64,000 bases of DNA. Source: Sporothrix humicola (lineage: Eukaryota; Ascomycota; Sordariomycetes; Ophiostomatales; Ophiostomataceae). The position numbers and the translations under genes were made by a program. The notes under the pieces are model-generated. The model ran no database searches, was not told the origin of the DNA, and saw nothing but the letters and a program-made list of their open reading frames with translations. Below, piece after piece: positions 1 through 13,200 of the stretch (positions are counted from its first letter, which is position 1; the number at the start of each line of letters is the position of its first letter). The stretch covers positions 248,001-312,000 of the forward strand of contig WNYE01000020.1 of NCBI GenBank assembly GCA_021396245.1. Reading direction: 5' to 3'.

Positions 1-29
1 ACTTGGGGCCAGGGTGGGAAGGCTGAGAG

Positions 30-56
30 AAAAAAAAAAAAAAGGGGGGGGGGGGG
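30..56. repeat. Adjacent poly-A and poly-G tracts
   Basis: A run of 14 A (30-43) is followed directly by 13 G (44-56). The G-run could form quadruplex structure and is a place where sequencing or assembly length may be wrong. Confidence 0.9.
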
Positions 57-2480
57 AGAAAAAAGAAAAGAGGTTGCGCCAGGAGGCCGCCGTGTTGTTG
101 CAAGGCAGGAACGGGCTCATCGATGTTATATGTTGTTCTGTTTATGTTGCCAGTGCAGCACCTTGTCCTTTTCATTCTTTAATATTTCGATTGTTTCCTC
201 CCCTCCCCTTCTTTCATTTTTTTTTTAAGAATTCATCCTTTCCACCCTTCTTTTCTTTTCTCACAATCCTTGATCCTTCGCTCACTTGCAGGCCTCCATC
301 TGATGTCATCGCCCATCACAACAGGAGCGGCGGCCGAGAATGCGAAGGTGTGCGGGTGGCCGAAAAGAGAGTGAGCAAAAACAAGAATCCGGGCTTTCCA
401 GCTGGACCCAAAAAAAGACAGACAAGGCAAGGCCCAGAAGAATGACCAAAGCGGACCGGACACACAGAATGAGAGCCAAAGTCAAGCACATCAACGTGCT
501 CTGCGAAATGGGCTTCTTTTGGGGGGTGTCAGGCGGTTTTAGTCGGGCGGCCCCCATTGGCTGGCTGCACCATCGTGCAGCGTGCATACACATGCTGCAG
601 CATGCAGGTTGTGTAAGAGGGTGCGTCCAGCAGACCACTTATTTGCAGTAGCAACTGGGCTACAGGCGACAGATAATGGGCGAACAGACAGTCGAATCGA
701 TGCAGCGATGCAAGTGCAGGCATGCTAGAACGACGCAATGTGCTTTTCTTTTTTGAAGAAAAGAATAAAGAAGATATGCATCGGAGGTGGAAAAAAGAAA
801 GGAGGATAAGTGAGCGAAGTGGCGGTTCTCCACACTCCACTGGCCTGCACTTGCACGCATGCCCAGAAAGGCAGATGAACGGGAGAATCGAAGAGAAAAG
901 AAAGTGGCCCGTTGCTGCCGTTGTTCTGGACGTTAAGTGACGCCCGGCTGATCCCTTCTCGTTGGCTCCCGCATCGCTAGCCTGGGCGAGTAAATTTTGG
1001 CGCCTACCCGGAAGGCGATCCAATTTGCTCGGTTGAGGATGGAGGCCCGCTCGTTGAAGACACAGAGAGAAGATGCGGCCGTGCCAAAGGATGAAGCGAA
1101 AAGAAGTACAGAAATGATATTGAGAGGACGGGGAAAAGAGGCAACGGGGGAGAGACAAATCGGTCTCTTTTCTGACAGGGGCCCCGAGAATGAGACAAGG
1201 AAATAGGAGCTCGTCGTTATGATCGGCCGCCTGACAAGAGAGACAAACAACAGAGACAGAGACACAACAGCGCAAGTCAAGTGGCGCAAGTTGCCACAAG
1301 CCCCGTTCCTGCTTTCTGTTGCGATTATCTCGCTCGCCAGGGCCTGCTGCTGAGACCCCGGTCGTGCAGGCTCGCAGGAACAAAAGGCACGAAAGACATC
1401 GCGGGTTGATATGGGCTGAAGAGAGACGAGTGATTGTTGAGGAGTGCAGGAGGATTGAGTGTGGAAGAGGAGTGAATGGACAGGTCTTCTTTGCCTGCCT
1501 TCTGGTCGCAAAAGTGGTTGCAAAAACATATAGGGAGAGGGGCAAGAGCTCTTTTCTTATTTTCTGGCAGGAGCATGCACAGATGCAGCACAAAGGTTGG
1601 GTGGCAGAGCGCGCACTTGCACTTGTGCTTTGCGGAACATTTATGTTTGCTCTTGCCCTGTGGGGTAGTCAATGTGACCAGGGATTGGCTCCCAATCCAG
1701 AAAGAGCGCTCTTCATCCTCTGCTCCTGTCTTCAGCCAGCCGTCCCTTCCTCTTTTGTGACGACATATCTGGGCTTTGTCACTTGCTGCCTTGTATCGTG
1801 ATTCGCAGCTTCCCATCTTCATTTTCTAGTTCTTTATTGTCGTCGCAAGAGCCTTCCTTCTCTTTTTGGAGGTTCATGATTTCGGTTCACACCTCGAGCC
1901 ACCTATCACGGGCCACCTCGATCGCTCGCTCTTGCACAAAAAAAAAGCTCCTGCTTTGCTCGACACCGCGTGCCCAGAAGAGGCAAGAGAACGAAAAGGG
2001 CAACGATAAAAGAGTTAAGAGAAGGAGGCACTGCCTGGCCATATTGGTTAAACGGCCTCCAGGTCGCTCCTCCCTTTAACGTCTACGCCGGCAACCCTCG
2101 CTCCTTCTTACATTCGATTACTTTCGCGCCCCTCCCCCCCTTTTCACTTCACTTCTTCCTCTTTCTTTTCCAAAGCATTGCCATTTTCCACCATCGCCAC
2201 ATTTTCTCTGTGTTTGTTTCGACTTCGCTGTCCACATGATCCGCGCCGTCGCGCGTCTTATCTGCTCACCACTGGCTTCCGGATCGCATCACTTTGTCCC
2301 GGCTCAGAAGCCACACCCCTGACAGGTCCAACGCGATACTACCGATAATTGCGACGCTCTCACCTTGACTTGACCAGGCAGTGTTTACCTAGCTTGGTGA
2401 CTCTGCGGCGTTTTTGCTGCTATCACTTTCGTTTTCCTTCTTTGCTTCGTTTCCTGTCACCTCTCCCTCTCCTCTCCTCT

Positions 2481-2500
2481 GTTTTGTTTTGTTTTGTTTT
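2481..2500. repeat. (GTTTT)4 microsatellite
   Basis: Four exact copies of GTTTT inside the pyrimidine-rich upstream region of the AT-hook gene. Confidence 0.9.
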
Positions 2501-2720
2501 CTCTTTAACTGAAGCCCTCGCCCACTCCTTCAACTTGTCTATCTTTCTGCCTCTCTCTTGTCTTCTCTTCTTTATTTTTCTTTTCAGATTTCCCTCTTCG
2601 GCAAACCCTTTTATTCTCTCGCCCATCTTTCCACGCGCCCACCCTGGTCCTTGCCTTGCCAACAACACACCCGCTTTCGATTTCAAACGGCGCTCCACCT
2701 GGTCTCTGCCCCTCGTGTCT

Positions 2721-2748
2721 CTCGCTCGCTCGCTCGCTCGCTCGCTCG
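2721..2748. repeat. (CTCG)7 microsatellite
   Basis: Seven exact tandem copies of CTCG in the upstream region of the AT-hook gene. Length is likely variable between strains. Confidence 0.92.
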
Positions 2749-3801
2749 CCTTGTCTAGACCTTCGCCAACAGCAGCGCTCCCTTGCCAAGAGAGCATACC
2801 CCTGGTCCGGCTGGTGGCTTCAAAATTGTCATCCCCCAGAAAAGAAAAACACAAATCGAGCACGGCCGCCAAGGAGATCTGTGTCCTGCTCCTCTGTCCT
2901 ACCTGACGGCACTTTTCTTTGCCGTCCCTTCTTCATTTCTCTAGGGCCTACGAAACCTTACTGGTGTTGTTTTCGTGTTGACTTATCCCCTTTCCAAGGA
3001 CAACTTGTTAGCTCCCGCACAAGACGCGCGCTTGCTTTAGGTTTGGCTTGTCTTTTGCGCGTCTTCCGTCGGCCTCCCACCCCCGGACACCTGGAATATC
3101 CACAACAGCAGGCTGGCACCCCTCGTCTTGTCCTCCTCTGGTCGCCTTCTGTCACTTGATTCGTCCACTGCCAGCTTCCAGCAAAGCCGCCCCCGACGCC
3201 TTATTTTATATTACAACCCAAGAGGAAGCAAACAAAGTCACTCAACCTATTTTCACGTCTCTTCACATTACACTTCTGGCCTCCTAACTCTTGCCTTCTC
3301 CCCTCTCATTTTCTTATTTCTCTCCTTTGTGCTTCTTTCTTTCTCTGATAGCAGTGCCGCCTACAAGGCGTCCAGCCACGACCATCAAAAAATTTGAATT
3401 CCGCGTTCCCGCAACGTTCCTGCTCAAGGACATTCTCTCGCCTTTTCTTTTGTTTCCCTCTGCTTTCGACGACGTATCGCTCGGTAGGCATTCCCTGGTT
3501 TGGAAGGCCGCACATTGCCAGCCATTTTGAGACGTATTGTTCTCTTGCCCTTCTCGTTTTGTCTCCCGTGACGCCCTCTGTGTTAAACTATTTGTTTCTT
3601 TACCACAGCCATATCGCCGATTTATAATCTTGACGAGCTCGTTTCTTTCATCTTTCCTACTCATCACCACCGTCGGATTGTTATTTCTACCACTGCGCCT
3701 CAAATGCCTTGCCGTTAACATTTCTGGCCTTCCCGCCTTACGATTCTGCACTTGTCTCTGAGGGAGGACATTATTGGTGCCACAAGACACTATTATTCAT
3801 A

Positions 3802-5002
3802 ATGGACTCCTCGTTCGATGACCGAGAGAAGGTAAACACACTGAATGGATAAAGTTCCCGTGGAGGAGTGTGCTGCTAACAAATTGACAGAGGTTCATCC
3901 TTTCAGAGATGATAAAGGCTAGCCATATTGATATCGGCGCCGTGATTGGCTTTGTAAAACACTACGGCATTTCACCCAACTGGCTCGAGATGCAGATTCC
4001 GCATGGTACGTAAACATGGCGCCTCCACAGCATGTTCATCTTGAGAGGATGTAGACCTTACTCACATATTTTTGATACCTAGGCCGAACTATCAACCAGT
4101 GCATGCAGGCCGCCGCTTCCATGGGAATCGAGACGCCACCAAACTTTGCACAACAAAATCAGCCGCCGCATTTTCAACAGCAAGGGCCGCACTACCCTCA
4201 ACAGCACCAGATCTTACCCGCAAAGCAGATTCAAATACCTGGGAAGCAGTACGCAGCACCACCTCAGCAGCACCAGCAACATCAGCAGCCGCAACCTTTC
4301 TCGCATCAACAGAGCGAATTGCACCAGAGTCTCCCCTTACCAGGCCCGCTACGAGCACCTGGAAAACGCAAAACGGCCAGTGACTCGAACGAGCATGTCC
4401 CAAAGCGGCAAGCTGTTTCTCCTGTCGATATGAATGTTGCGCCTCAGACACGTAGCATCCAGCCACGACCAGCGCCCGCAAATGGCGTCGCCTCTGTCAG
4501 ACCAGCACCGGGCGCCGTTGTGCCTCCAGGGCAGATTGTTCCTCGAAAGAGAGGCAGGCCATCAAGACAAGACAAGCTGGTCCAGGCCCAGAATGCTAGG
4601 TTGTCGAGTAATCCGTTCCCTTTTTTGGCACCTGCAAGCAAGCCGCCACCGACAGCGACGCCGTTGGCGAGCAAACCACCAAAGGCGTACAACTATGGCC
4701 AGTCGGTCGAGTTTTCTCCAAAGTTACCGCCTCGTGTTGTGTACAGCCCGGCTGCAGGAGTGGCTACGGAAGGGGTTAATGTGCAGCCGAGTGAACAGTC
4801 AAGACAGTCACCCTTGAAACGCGAGATATCCCCCGTCGGCCCCGTGTCCGGATCCGGTTCAGATAACCCGCCGCCAGAGCCGCAGAAAGTTACGTCCAAG
4901 CCAGGCTCGCCAGCCACAGAAAACACACCCCCTCGCACTCCTGCTGCTATATCAAGCATCGTTGACGAGCCAACTCAGGAAGTTGTGACGACTGGGGTCT
5001 AG
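3802..5002 (+). CDS. Putative nuclear DNA-binding protein with N-terminal helical domain and AT-hook
   Basis: Three exons: 3802-3831, 3891-4005 and 4083-5002, giving 354 aa. Intron 1 (59 nt) has a GCTAAC branch point and intron 2 (77 nt) begins GTACGT. Residues 1-65 form a compact hydrophobic/charged unit that includes the motif SPNWLEMQIPHGRTINQCMQ. This resembles short fungal domains of the winged or homeo-like kind, but I cannot name the family. Residues of about 75-125 are Gln/Pro-rich with many HQQ runs. A basic stretch KRKTAS...PKRQ follows, which could be a nuclear localisation signal, and then an AT-hook core KRGRPSRQDK near residue 220. The remainder is Pro/Ser-rich and disordered. 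The likely role is DNA or chromatin binding in the nucleus, inferred from the AT-hook only. It converges on the ABC transporter gene downstream. The first exon is only 10 codons, so its ATG is the least certain part of the model. Confidence 0.8.
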
Positions 5003-5987
5003 GGCTTCGGTAAGCCGACGATATACGATCTACGATCTACGCTACCATACCTCTCCACGAAGATGGATATGAACACGACTACACCGTTATTTCATTTGTT
5101 TTCCAATTTGCATTCTGCCATGTCGTTTACATCCTTTTATCTTTCGGGCATTGTTCTATTTTTTTTCAACCCTTATTTTCGAGATATCCAGTCTAGATAG
5201 TCGCAATTTTTTTTTCCCCCCGTCAACGACGTCAGACGGCCTTGATCTTTTGTCAACTGGCTGTTTGAGGGTTTGTTGTCTTTATTTTCTTCTCTACTTT
5301 ATGTACTTGCGGCGCAATTACGGTCTATTCATGGGTTTTCTTTCTGTTTACGGGACTGGGAACAAGAAGGCGGGTGGACAGATTTGATTATCTACGCTTT
5401 TCCTGCACATTTATCTCTTTCTACCAATTACTTGTCACCGGTTGAGTTTGGGCCTCGAATATGGGTAAAACGGCATAAGCTGTAAGATAGGAAAGAAAGG
5501 TTGGGCTCTATTTCCTCAGACTGGGCGAATATACTTATCCCCCGCCGTACTCAGTTGTTTATATTGATTGTCTGCGTACGTTTGCATATTCAATGAGGAC
5601 TTTAGTTTACGCCAGGTCAATGCTTATGGAGTTTAAGGGTCTGGGTATATTCCTTCTATGTGGACTATTAAAGCCCAACTAAAACATTACAATAAAGTAG
5701 ATGCCTCTTTCTATAAAAGAGCAATAAAAAGTGTAGACAAACCCCAGAACTTTTGCTGGCAAGAATGCTGATAACAATAAAAAAGAGAAAAAAAGAAAAC
5801 CAAGAGATAAGAAACGCCAAATGCCGTCTAAAAAGAGAAAATCAAACAGACACACAACTCAGGAATGAGCGTGGTGTATATGTAGCTACTAAATCAAGTA
5901 CAATATGATAAAAGAGATGAGAAAAAAATAGAAAAAATAGAGCAGTGTAGTGTTAAAAAAGACAGGAAGTGAAGGAGGGGAAGTGGA
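5003..5987. other. Convergent 3' spacer between the AT-hook and ABC transporter genes
   Basis: This AT-rich, gene-free spacer lies between two tail-to-tail genes and must hold both 3' UTRs. A CGATCTA direct repeat sits just after the AT-hook stop (about 5025-5040). No protein-like frame was seen. Confidence 0.7.
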
Positions 5988-8900
5988 TTAGTGGTTCTTG
6001 CCCAGGCTCTGCAGGTTGACGAGCTCGGCGTACCGGCCGTTCCGGTGCATCAGCTCAGTGTGGGTACCCTTCTCGACAATACGGCCCTGGTCGAAGACGT
6101 AGATGATATCGGCCTTCTGGATGGTGCTCAGACGGTGAGCAACAGCAATGGTCGTGCGGCCCTTGGCAGCCTTGTCCAGAGCAGCCTGCACGACCTTCTC
6201 GCTCTCACTGTCAAGGGCAGATGTGGCCTCATCAAGAAGACTAAAAGGGGAATGTTAGTGTGGTTATTTGATAAAACGAGGGGAAGAATATGGGCGTGCA
6301 CATACAGAATCTTAGGATCGCGGATCAGGGCACGCGCAATGGCGATGCGCTGCTTCTGACCACCACTCAAGAGGGTACCCTTGCTACCGACAACAGTGTT
6401 GAAGCCGTCGGGCAAGCTCATGATGAAGTCGTAGATGTTGGCTTCGCGGCACGCAAACTCAACGTCGGCGTCCGAGACAACCTTGTCGTCGACAGCACCA
6501 AGCAGAATGTTCTCCTTGATGGTGCCCATGTACAGAGTCGGCTCCTGCGACACCAACGCAATACCCTTGCGGTACTCGTTGACGTTGAGGGTGCTGATCT
6601 CCTTGCCGTCAAGGTAGATGCCACCAGCGAGGGGGTCGTAGAAACGCTCCAGCAGGGCAATCGTGGTGGACTTGCCGCAGCCAGAGGCACCGACCAGGGC
6701 AATGTATTGGCCAGGCTCAATGCTGAGATCGAGACCGCGCAGGACGGGCTGCTCTAAACGAGTCGGGTAGCGGAAGTGGACGTCGCGGAACTCAATGTGC
6801 TCGTGCGAGGTGACGGGAGCACCGGTCTCGGACCACGCGTCAATGACGACCTTGTTGTCGAACAGCTTCAGGAGCTCAGCGCTGGCCTGCTTAGCCTTGC
6901 CCATGTCGGGGGCGAAGGAGAAGACGGTACCGGCAGACTGGGCACCGAAAATGACGGCCTGGAAGACGAGGAAGAAGCTGAACATGGTATATTCGCCCTC
7001 CGACAGCAGCTTACCACCGTACCAGAAACCAAGAGCGAGAACCAGGAAAGTCAGGGACTGGGAAGCAGCGTACAGAGACGACGACTTGAGGATAGAGCGG
7101 GTCGATGCCTTCAGCTGCTCATCAAGAGTCGCGCGGTAGTGGTACAGAACATCCTCCTCACGAGTCAGGGAAGCGACAGTGCGGATGGCAGTGATGGCCT
7201 CGGAAGCATAGCTGGCCGAGCCCTCGTAGGCCTTCTTGGCGCGCTGGCGGTAGTGGGCAAGCATCCAGAAGCGGAAGAAGCCGCATCCAAGCAGCAGGGG
7301 GATGGTGGCGGTACAGACGAGAGCGAGCTTCCAGCCGATAATGATAGACACAGTCAGGGCCGAGATCAGAGTGGTCGTCACGGTGAGAATGGTACCGAGA
7401 GTGGCGCCGCTGAGACCGGCAACGTGAGTGACCTCGGTGGACAGGAACGACGTTAGCGCACCAGAGGTGTTCTCGTCCTTGTCGAAGAAGGCAATGTCTT
7501 GGCGAAGCATGGTACGGAAAGCACGGTCACGGGCACGGTGAACCAGTCTCTCAGAGCAGCGGGCGAAGATGATACCCTGAACACTGAAGGCAATGAAGAT
7601 GACAATGGCAAGCATCAAGAACATGAGACACCAGAAGTGGGCATCGTGGCGAACCTGGTCCTTGTTTGCGGAAGTGATGATGACGGACAGCGTGCTGATT
7701 TCCTTGGAGAAGAACACGGCCTGGGTCGGGTTACCGCCACCGCAAATGATAGAGAAGAACAGGGCGATGAGCATGAGCTTCCACTCCTGCCGGTTGAATG
7801 AGGCAATGAGCTTGATCAGAGTGCCGAGGCCGTACTTGGTCTCAGCGTCGTCGGCCTTGCGCGCCTGGGCGGCAATGCTGGAAACAGACTTGCGAGTGCT
7901 TGAGCGCTGGAGCTTCTCCTGGATGTTGTCATCAGGGTCGGCGAGGAAGCCGCCAGCCTCAACGTCCTTGCTGGAAGCAGCATCGGCAGCAGCAGACTTG
8001 GAGCCAGAGGCCTCAGCGGCGGCGGCGGCAGCAGTAACAGAGGAGCCAAAGGCAGAGGCGGCGGCGCCCTTGTTGGTGGAAGAAATCGTGCGAATCAGGT
8101 GGGCGTCCATCTCGGCGTCAATGGCCTCGTCCTCCTCGGATTTGATATCGCTGACGACCTCGATGCTCTGGGCGCTGACCAGGTTGAAGTAGGCACCCTT
8201 GGCCTCAATAAGCTCGTTGTGCGTGCCCTGCTCGACGATACGGCCTTGGGACATGACGACAATGTTGTGGGCATCCTTGATAGTACTGAGACGGTGGGCA
8301 ATCGTGATAGTGGTGCGACCCTCGGAGGCGACATCCAGAGCAGCCTGGACAACACCCTCGGAACGGGTATCAAGAGCAGAGGTGGCCTCATCCAGCAGCA
8401 GAATCTTGGGGTCAGAGACGATAGCACGGGCAATGGCGATACGCTGCTTCTGGCCACCGGACAGGAGGAAACCGCGCTCGCCGACGTTAGTCTCGTAGCC
8501 CTCGGGGAGAGCAGAGATAAAGTCGTGGGCGTTGGCCTTCTTAGCAGCCTCGTAGATGAACTCCTGCTTCTCCTTGTCGGTAGCATTCTCGTGCTTGCTA
8601 CCGATCAGACCGTGGGCGATGTTGTTGAAGATGGTGGTACCAAAGAGAACAGGCTCTTGCTGCACCAGGGCAATGTTCTGACGCAGCCAGCGCAGGTTCA
8701 GAGTGCTGATGTCGTGGTCGTCGAGGTACACAGTGCCCTGGACGGGGTTGTAGAAACGCTCGACCAGGCCGACAATCGTCGACTTGCCCGAACCAGAAGC
8801 ACCAACAAGAGCAGTGGTCTTACCGGCGGGAATAACAAGCGAGATGTCCTCCATGACGACGACCTCGGGGCGCGACGGGTAGATGTGCTTGACGTGCTCC

Positions 8901-10252
8901 AGGCGGATAGTGCCCTGGAGGTTCTCAATCTTGTCGCCCTCTTCGGACGAAGGGTCGAGGCACGAGATGCGGTCGATGGTGTTGTAGATCTTGGCGGCGG
9001 CAGCTAGACCAGTAGTGAAAGCCTGCATGTTGGGAGCAACGTTGCCGAGGTTGAAAGCACCAATCATAACGGCCATCATAACAATCAGGACCTTGGACAG
9101 AGGGATGGTGCCGTCCAGCAGGAAGTTGCTGCCGACGTAGAAAGCCAGACCGTAGTTGAGGTACAGAATCAGCATCATGCCGGCAATCAGCATGGCCAGT
9201 GCGGTCTTGACGCGGAAACCAGCCTTCTCGGCGCGGGTCAGGTAAATGTCGTACTGCTTAGCCAGACGGTCCTGGGTGCCAAAGGCAACGCAGTTGCGAA
9301 TCGAGCTCAGAACCTCCTCGGCGACACTGCCACCCTCAGCGTAGGCGTTGACCGACTCCTTGCCGTACTTGACAATGAAGCGCGAGCCACCGCCCATGAC
9401 GAGAACGAGGGCCACAAGCGTGGACAGCAGGATCAGGGTCATCTTCCAGTACTCGACGAAACCAATGATAAAAGCAGTGAAGAAAGTGGCGGCAGCAGAC
9501 AGCGTGAGGCCGACCTTCTCCGAGATACCCTCCTGGATCAGGTTGGTGTCGGCAGTGATACGGGTGGTAACCTCACCGGCACCCAGGTTGTCGAAGAAAC
9601 CAATGTTCTGGTGCATGCAGCTCTCGAGATAATGCGCACGGATCTTGCCGCTAACGTGCTCACCAGTGTAGATGAAGCCGACAGTCGAGATGTAAGTGGT
9701 GATGAACTCGCCAATGGCCAGGTATATGAAGTAAAGCACAAGGTGAGAAAGCTTGCTCATGAACGCATCGCGACCGAGCTGGCCGTTGAAGAAGTCCTGG
9801 AAGCTGCCCTGCAGGTTACCGAAAATGACAGTCATCAGAGGCAGCGCAGCACCGGACGCAATGGCGCAGATGGCCGAGACGACCAGGATGGCAATATCCC
9901 AGTTTGTCGAGTAGCGGTACAGAGTGCCGAAGCCGACCTTGACGGTCTTCGTGTCGACCTGGATGCGAAGGACGCCGGCCTCGTCGGCGGGCAGATGGGC
10001 ATAAGGGTCGGCCTTCTCGGCCGGATCCGGGACCTTGACGACACGAGAGTCGGCCTTTTCGAGATCCACGGGGGTCTCCTGACCAGAAGCCTTGGCGGGC
10101 GTAGGCTTCTCGGATGACGAATCGTCGGCATGACTCGAAGCGGTTTTGGAAGCAGGAGCAGCTGCTGGTGCGGGAGCAGGCTCAATCTTCTCAGAAGCGG
10201 CGTTGCTGGCCGAGGCCTCGTGGGCCTTATCAGAAACGTCGTCGGTAGCCAT
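5988..10252 (-). CDS. mdr1: ABC multidrug exporter, full-length MDR/P-glycoprotein type (ABCB)
   Basis: Two exons (10252-6306 and 6240-5988) encode 1399 aa. The 65-nt intron interrupts the Walker B region of the second nucleotide-binding domain, and splicing rebuilds KILLLDEATSALDSE. The order is TMD1-NBD1-linker-TMD2-NBD2 after a charged, Lys/Glu/Pro-rich N-terminus of about 110 residues. NBD1 has Walker A GASGSGKS near 484, LSGGQ near 597 and ILLLDEATSALD near 616. NBD2 has Walker A GASGCGKS near 1188, LSGGQ near 1294, and a C-terminal H-loop VAHRLST. Length and order match fungal Pgp-like exporters (MDR1/pmd1 group) that expel hydrophobic drugs across the plasma membrane; the substrate cannot be read from sequence. 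The ATG at 10252 is the first in this frame; the upstream extension has only GTG. All catalytic motifs are present, so it should be active. Symbol used in the family sense. Confidence 0.96.
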
Positions 10253-13200
10253 TTCGTTGGCTAAAAAGAAACGCTGTCTAAAAAGAACAAAAGAACTGAA
10301 AAGCGCCCAGAAATCGTCAAAACGTCCCCTCTGCACGATGCTGTCTCCTTACTGAGAACAGCCGAGGCAGCGATTTATGGGCGAGTTTTAGGGGCAATTG
10401 AGTCCGGATTTTGCTCAAGAGAGCGTGGGCAACGTTGATGGTGGCCCAGGGTCGAATCAATTGATCAGAAGACGGGGGTCGTAAGCTGTCGATCCGGCTG
10501 GTATGCGGTTGGTGAGTCGAGGTTGTGTTTGTGTTTTGTTGGGTGAGAAAGGGGGGAAAAGAATGTGGAGGTGGAGTAAGGGGAATAATCTTGAAGAAAA
10601 GTAAACAGAGCCGCCACAAGCAAAAACAGAGTCAAACACACAGCGAGGTAACGTGAATAAATGTAAAAGGAGCGAAGCGAAGGAAAAGAAAGAGAAAACG
10701 AAGATGGAGGGGATCCAACGAAAGATAAATGACGTCGGAGGTCGGACTGCGGAGGAATCACAAAGAGAAAAAAGAGAAAAGGAGAAGAGAAGGGAGAGAA
10801 GACGAGACAAGGAAAGAAACCCAGGCAGCTAAAAAGGGCACAAAAGATTTGTCCTTGGTGGATGCATCCGATAGCTAAAAAAAAATGAAAAGGGAAACGA
10901 TGGGGTGAACGCGGCTGCGCAAAACGGCAGGAGGCAATGGGACGGACTGAGAGCTTCTTTCCTTGCTGGGATGCAGACGAACGGGGTTCCACAGGACGTG
11001 CCTGCCTGGGTTTTGGTTTGGTTTTACAAAGAAAAGTTCGGGGCAGGTACCTTTTGCTACGGGATGGGCTACAGTAGTACGCCGATTGGTGTGGAAGTGA
11101 CAAGATACGAACAATGGCGCGTGGTGGCACCACGGGAAGTTGCCTTGTCCGTTCACCGTCGCCGCGACGCCCACGCTTGTTGCGCTTGTGCAGGGCTATG
11201 AATTGCACTGTCTTTGCGGAGAAGTCCTGGGCGCCGGGGCGGCGCCTTTCTTTGTTGGGTATCTTTGCAAGCTGGGGGGCTCTTGCACCCTGGAGTGGCA
11301 ACATGACGGGCAACAGGAGCAGGACGAAACTCTCCGTTCGCGACTGCTGTTGCAACCCCCAAGAGGACGAGTCGCTCCTTCTTGCCCAACATTCCAACAT
11401 TCAAGTTGACATCCAGCAGGTGTTGTGTTGTAAAACTGTCAAAGCGGCAGCCCAAACAAGCAGGTGCACCAAAGGGACGGGAAGGTACAGGCACACAACC
11501 ACACAATCAAACCAAACAGGAAAGAAAGTTAGAACGAACCAACGGGTTTCGGGCATACCAATGTGCTGTCCGACTAGCAAAATGCTTATCTTTTCTGCGG
11601 TTCATGCTATATTTTTCGACACGCTGATGGCATCTATTGTGCGGCCAAAGGGGAGGCCGATGAGTCGACGGCCGGGTTTGCGTGCTGCGCAGTTAATTTC
11701 GAGGTGCGGGTACGGTGTAAATACGGCGTGGCCACCCCGATCTGCAGGCCTAGAATCTAAACAGACCGAAAGTTTGGAATCACGGCGCTGTTCTGCCGTA
11801 AAGGTCCCTTATTTTTGGCCCAGAATCTCCGTTTGCTATACTTTTATTATTTTCATCGGCGCCGCGGGTCTTCCAACGTTCCCCGTCTCTCCTGACAAAA
11901 CGTGCAGGTTTCGCAAGCACACGCTGTCACCGGTGGTTTTTATGATCTCATCTTGAATCATCTGTCTCATCTGCTGCATCGCTGCATCTGCCCTACGAAT
12001 TATATTCGGTTGTCTTGCCTGTCCCAATGCTAAGCCCTGCGGCCTTCCTCCGTGGCAACAACAAAAATATACCGTAACGGATCGGCGTTGCTGGCCGCCG
12101 ATGAGCAACTCGGGAAATCCTATATTCCTGATATAAGAACGTGAGCCAGGGGCCATTTTCTTCTAAAAAAAACTTTGTATTATGCACCGAGGAGAATTTT
12201 TTTTTATCTGCAAAACGCATGGAGTCTCTAGGAAAGCGCCATATCGACGGGCATTCGTACCTGCCGTCTCGGGCTGCCCCTTGCGACAACACATACGTGG
12301 AAGATACGAGTACTTACAATCGCTAAGAAATGGGGCCAAACTCGTTTGTCGTTTCGGGGACACGGACTTGTACAAAACCCGATCAAGTGCCAACAATTCG
12401 TTATGGCAGCTGTGCACAAAACGCCCCCCAGAACGCTTATTTCTTTCGCTCGCATTCCTTCCCAGCCAGACCTTCTTTTTAGCGGGTCCCCTCGCTTTCG
12501 CATCCAGAAGTCTCCACCGTCTAAATAATAGGAAAAGGAGGGAAGGACCCACCTGACAGCGCCTTCCGCGTATTATGTCGACAAGAACAGCTTGGCACGA
12601 GCCTCTGGTGTTCGTTCGCTTTTTTGCAGTGTCTCTCTCTCCAGCTTATTTTTGTGCAAGCTTTTTTACCACGCGCCAGCCAAACAGGGGACCAATCTCG
12701 GCTGGGTTGTGCTCCGTGGCCAATGCCATGGATATTGGGGAGTTTGTGCACACACACGGGCAAACGGGCTGACGGGTTTGTGGCATTCCGTATTACAGCG
12801 CAAAAGGAGCGCCAAAAGGCCCAAAGGATTTGGCGAGCATACATGATGGGGCATCTTATTTTCGTTCATCGCACACGACTTGGAATTGACAATAAATTGA
12901 GACGTCAGATCCCGCTTCACACCGTCCCGATCCCAGTATTACAAAGGTTGTCCACAGCATAATCTCTGTGGCAGTGTGACTGATGCCATGAGGCTCTGAT
13001 GCACAGGGCTGTTCTTGCCTATTTTGTTTACAAGTGTTATGTTGACGGCCGTCAGCACGGTGCCTGGGTTCCTTCTGAATCCCGGTTCGCAATTGGACTA
13101 AGTGGCCGAAACCCGGTCGCGTCTGCCATCTCATGGAAGCAGTTTGCTGTGCGCAATCAAGATGGAAAGTAAGAAGCGGCCGAAATGACTTGGCGGGTGG

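Larger units (their letters stand above)
1..3801. other. Gene-free upstream region of the AT-hook gene
   Basis: No open frame here has protein-like composition; frames of up to 354 codons on either strand are low-complexity Ser/Phe/Leu-rich or Arg/Lys-rich translations of simple sequence. From about 2100 to 3760 the plus strand is strongly pyrimidine-rich, the usual look of a promoter and transcribed leader in filamentous fungi, and it leads into the plus-strand gene at 3802. The region starts with a poly-A/poly-G run and holds two short microsatellites, listed separately. A long 5' leader is inferred, not shown. Confidence 0.6.

Noticed and set aside
529..1593. 354-codon minus-strand frame near the window start
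   Set aside because: Cys/Ser/Leu-rich composition without domains; no start context or splice logic, and typical of fungal spacer sequence.
8099..9007. 302-codon plus-strand frame opposite the ABC transporter
   Set aside because: It is antisense to NBD1 and the first transmembrane domain; no recognisable domain, and it arises from the codon bias of the real gene.
10465..11956. Frames of 311 (minus) and 280 (plus) codons between ABC and SARAF genes
   Set aside because: They lie in a promoter spacer, are biased in composition, overlap each other and match nothing I recognise.
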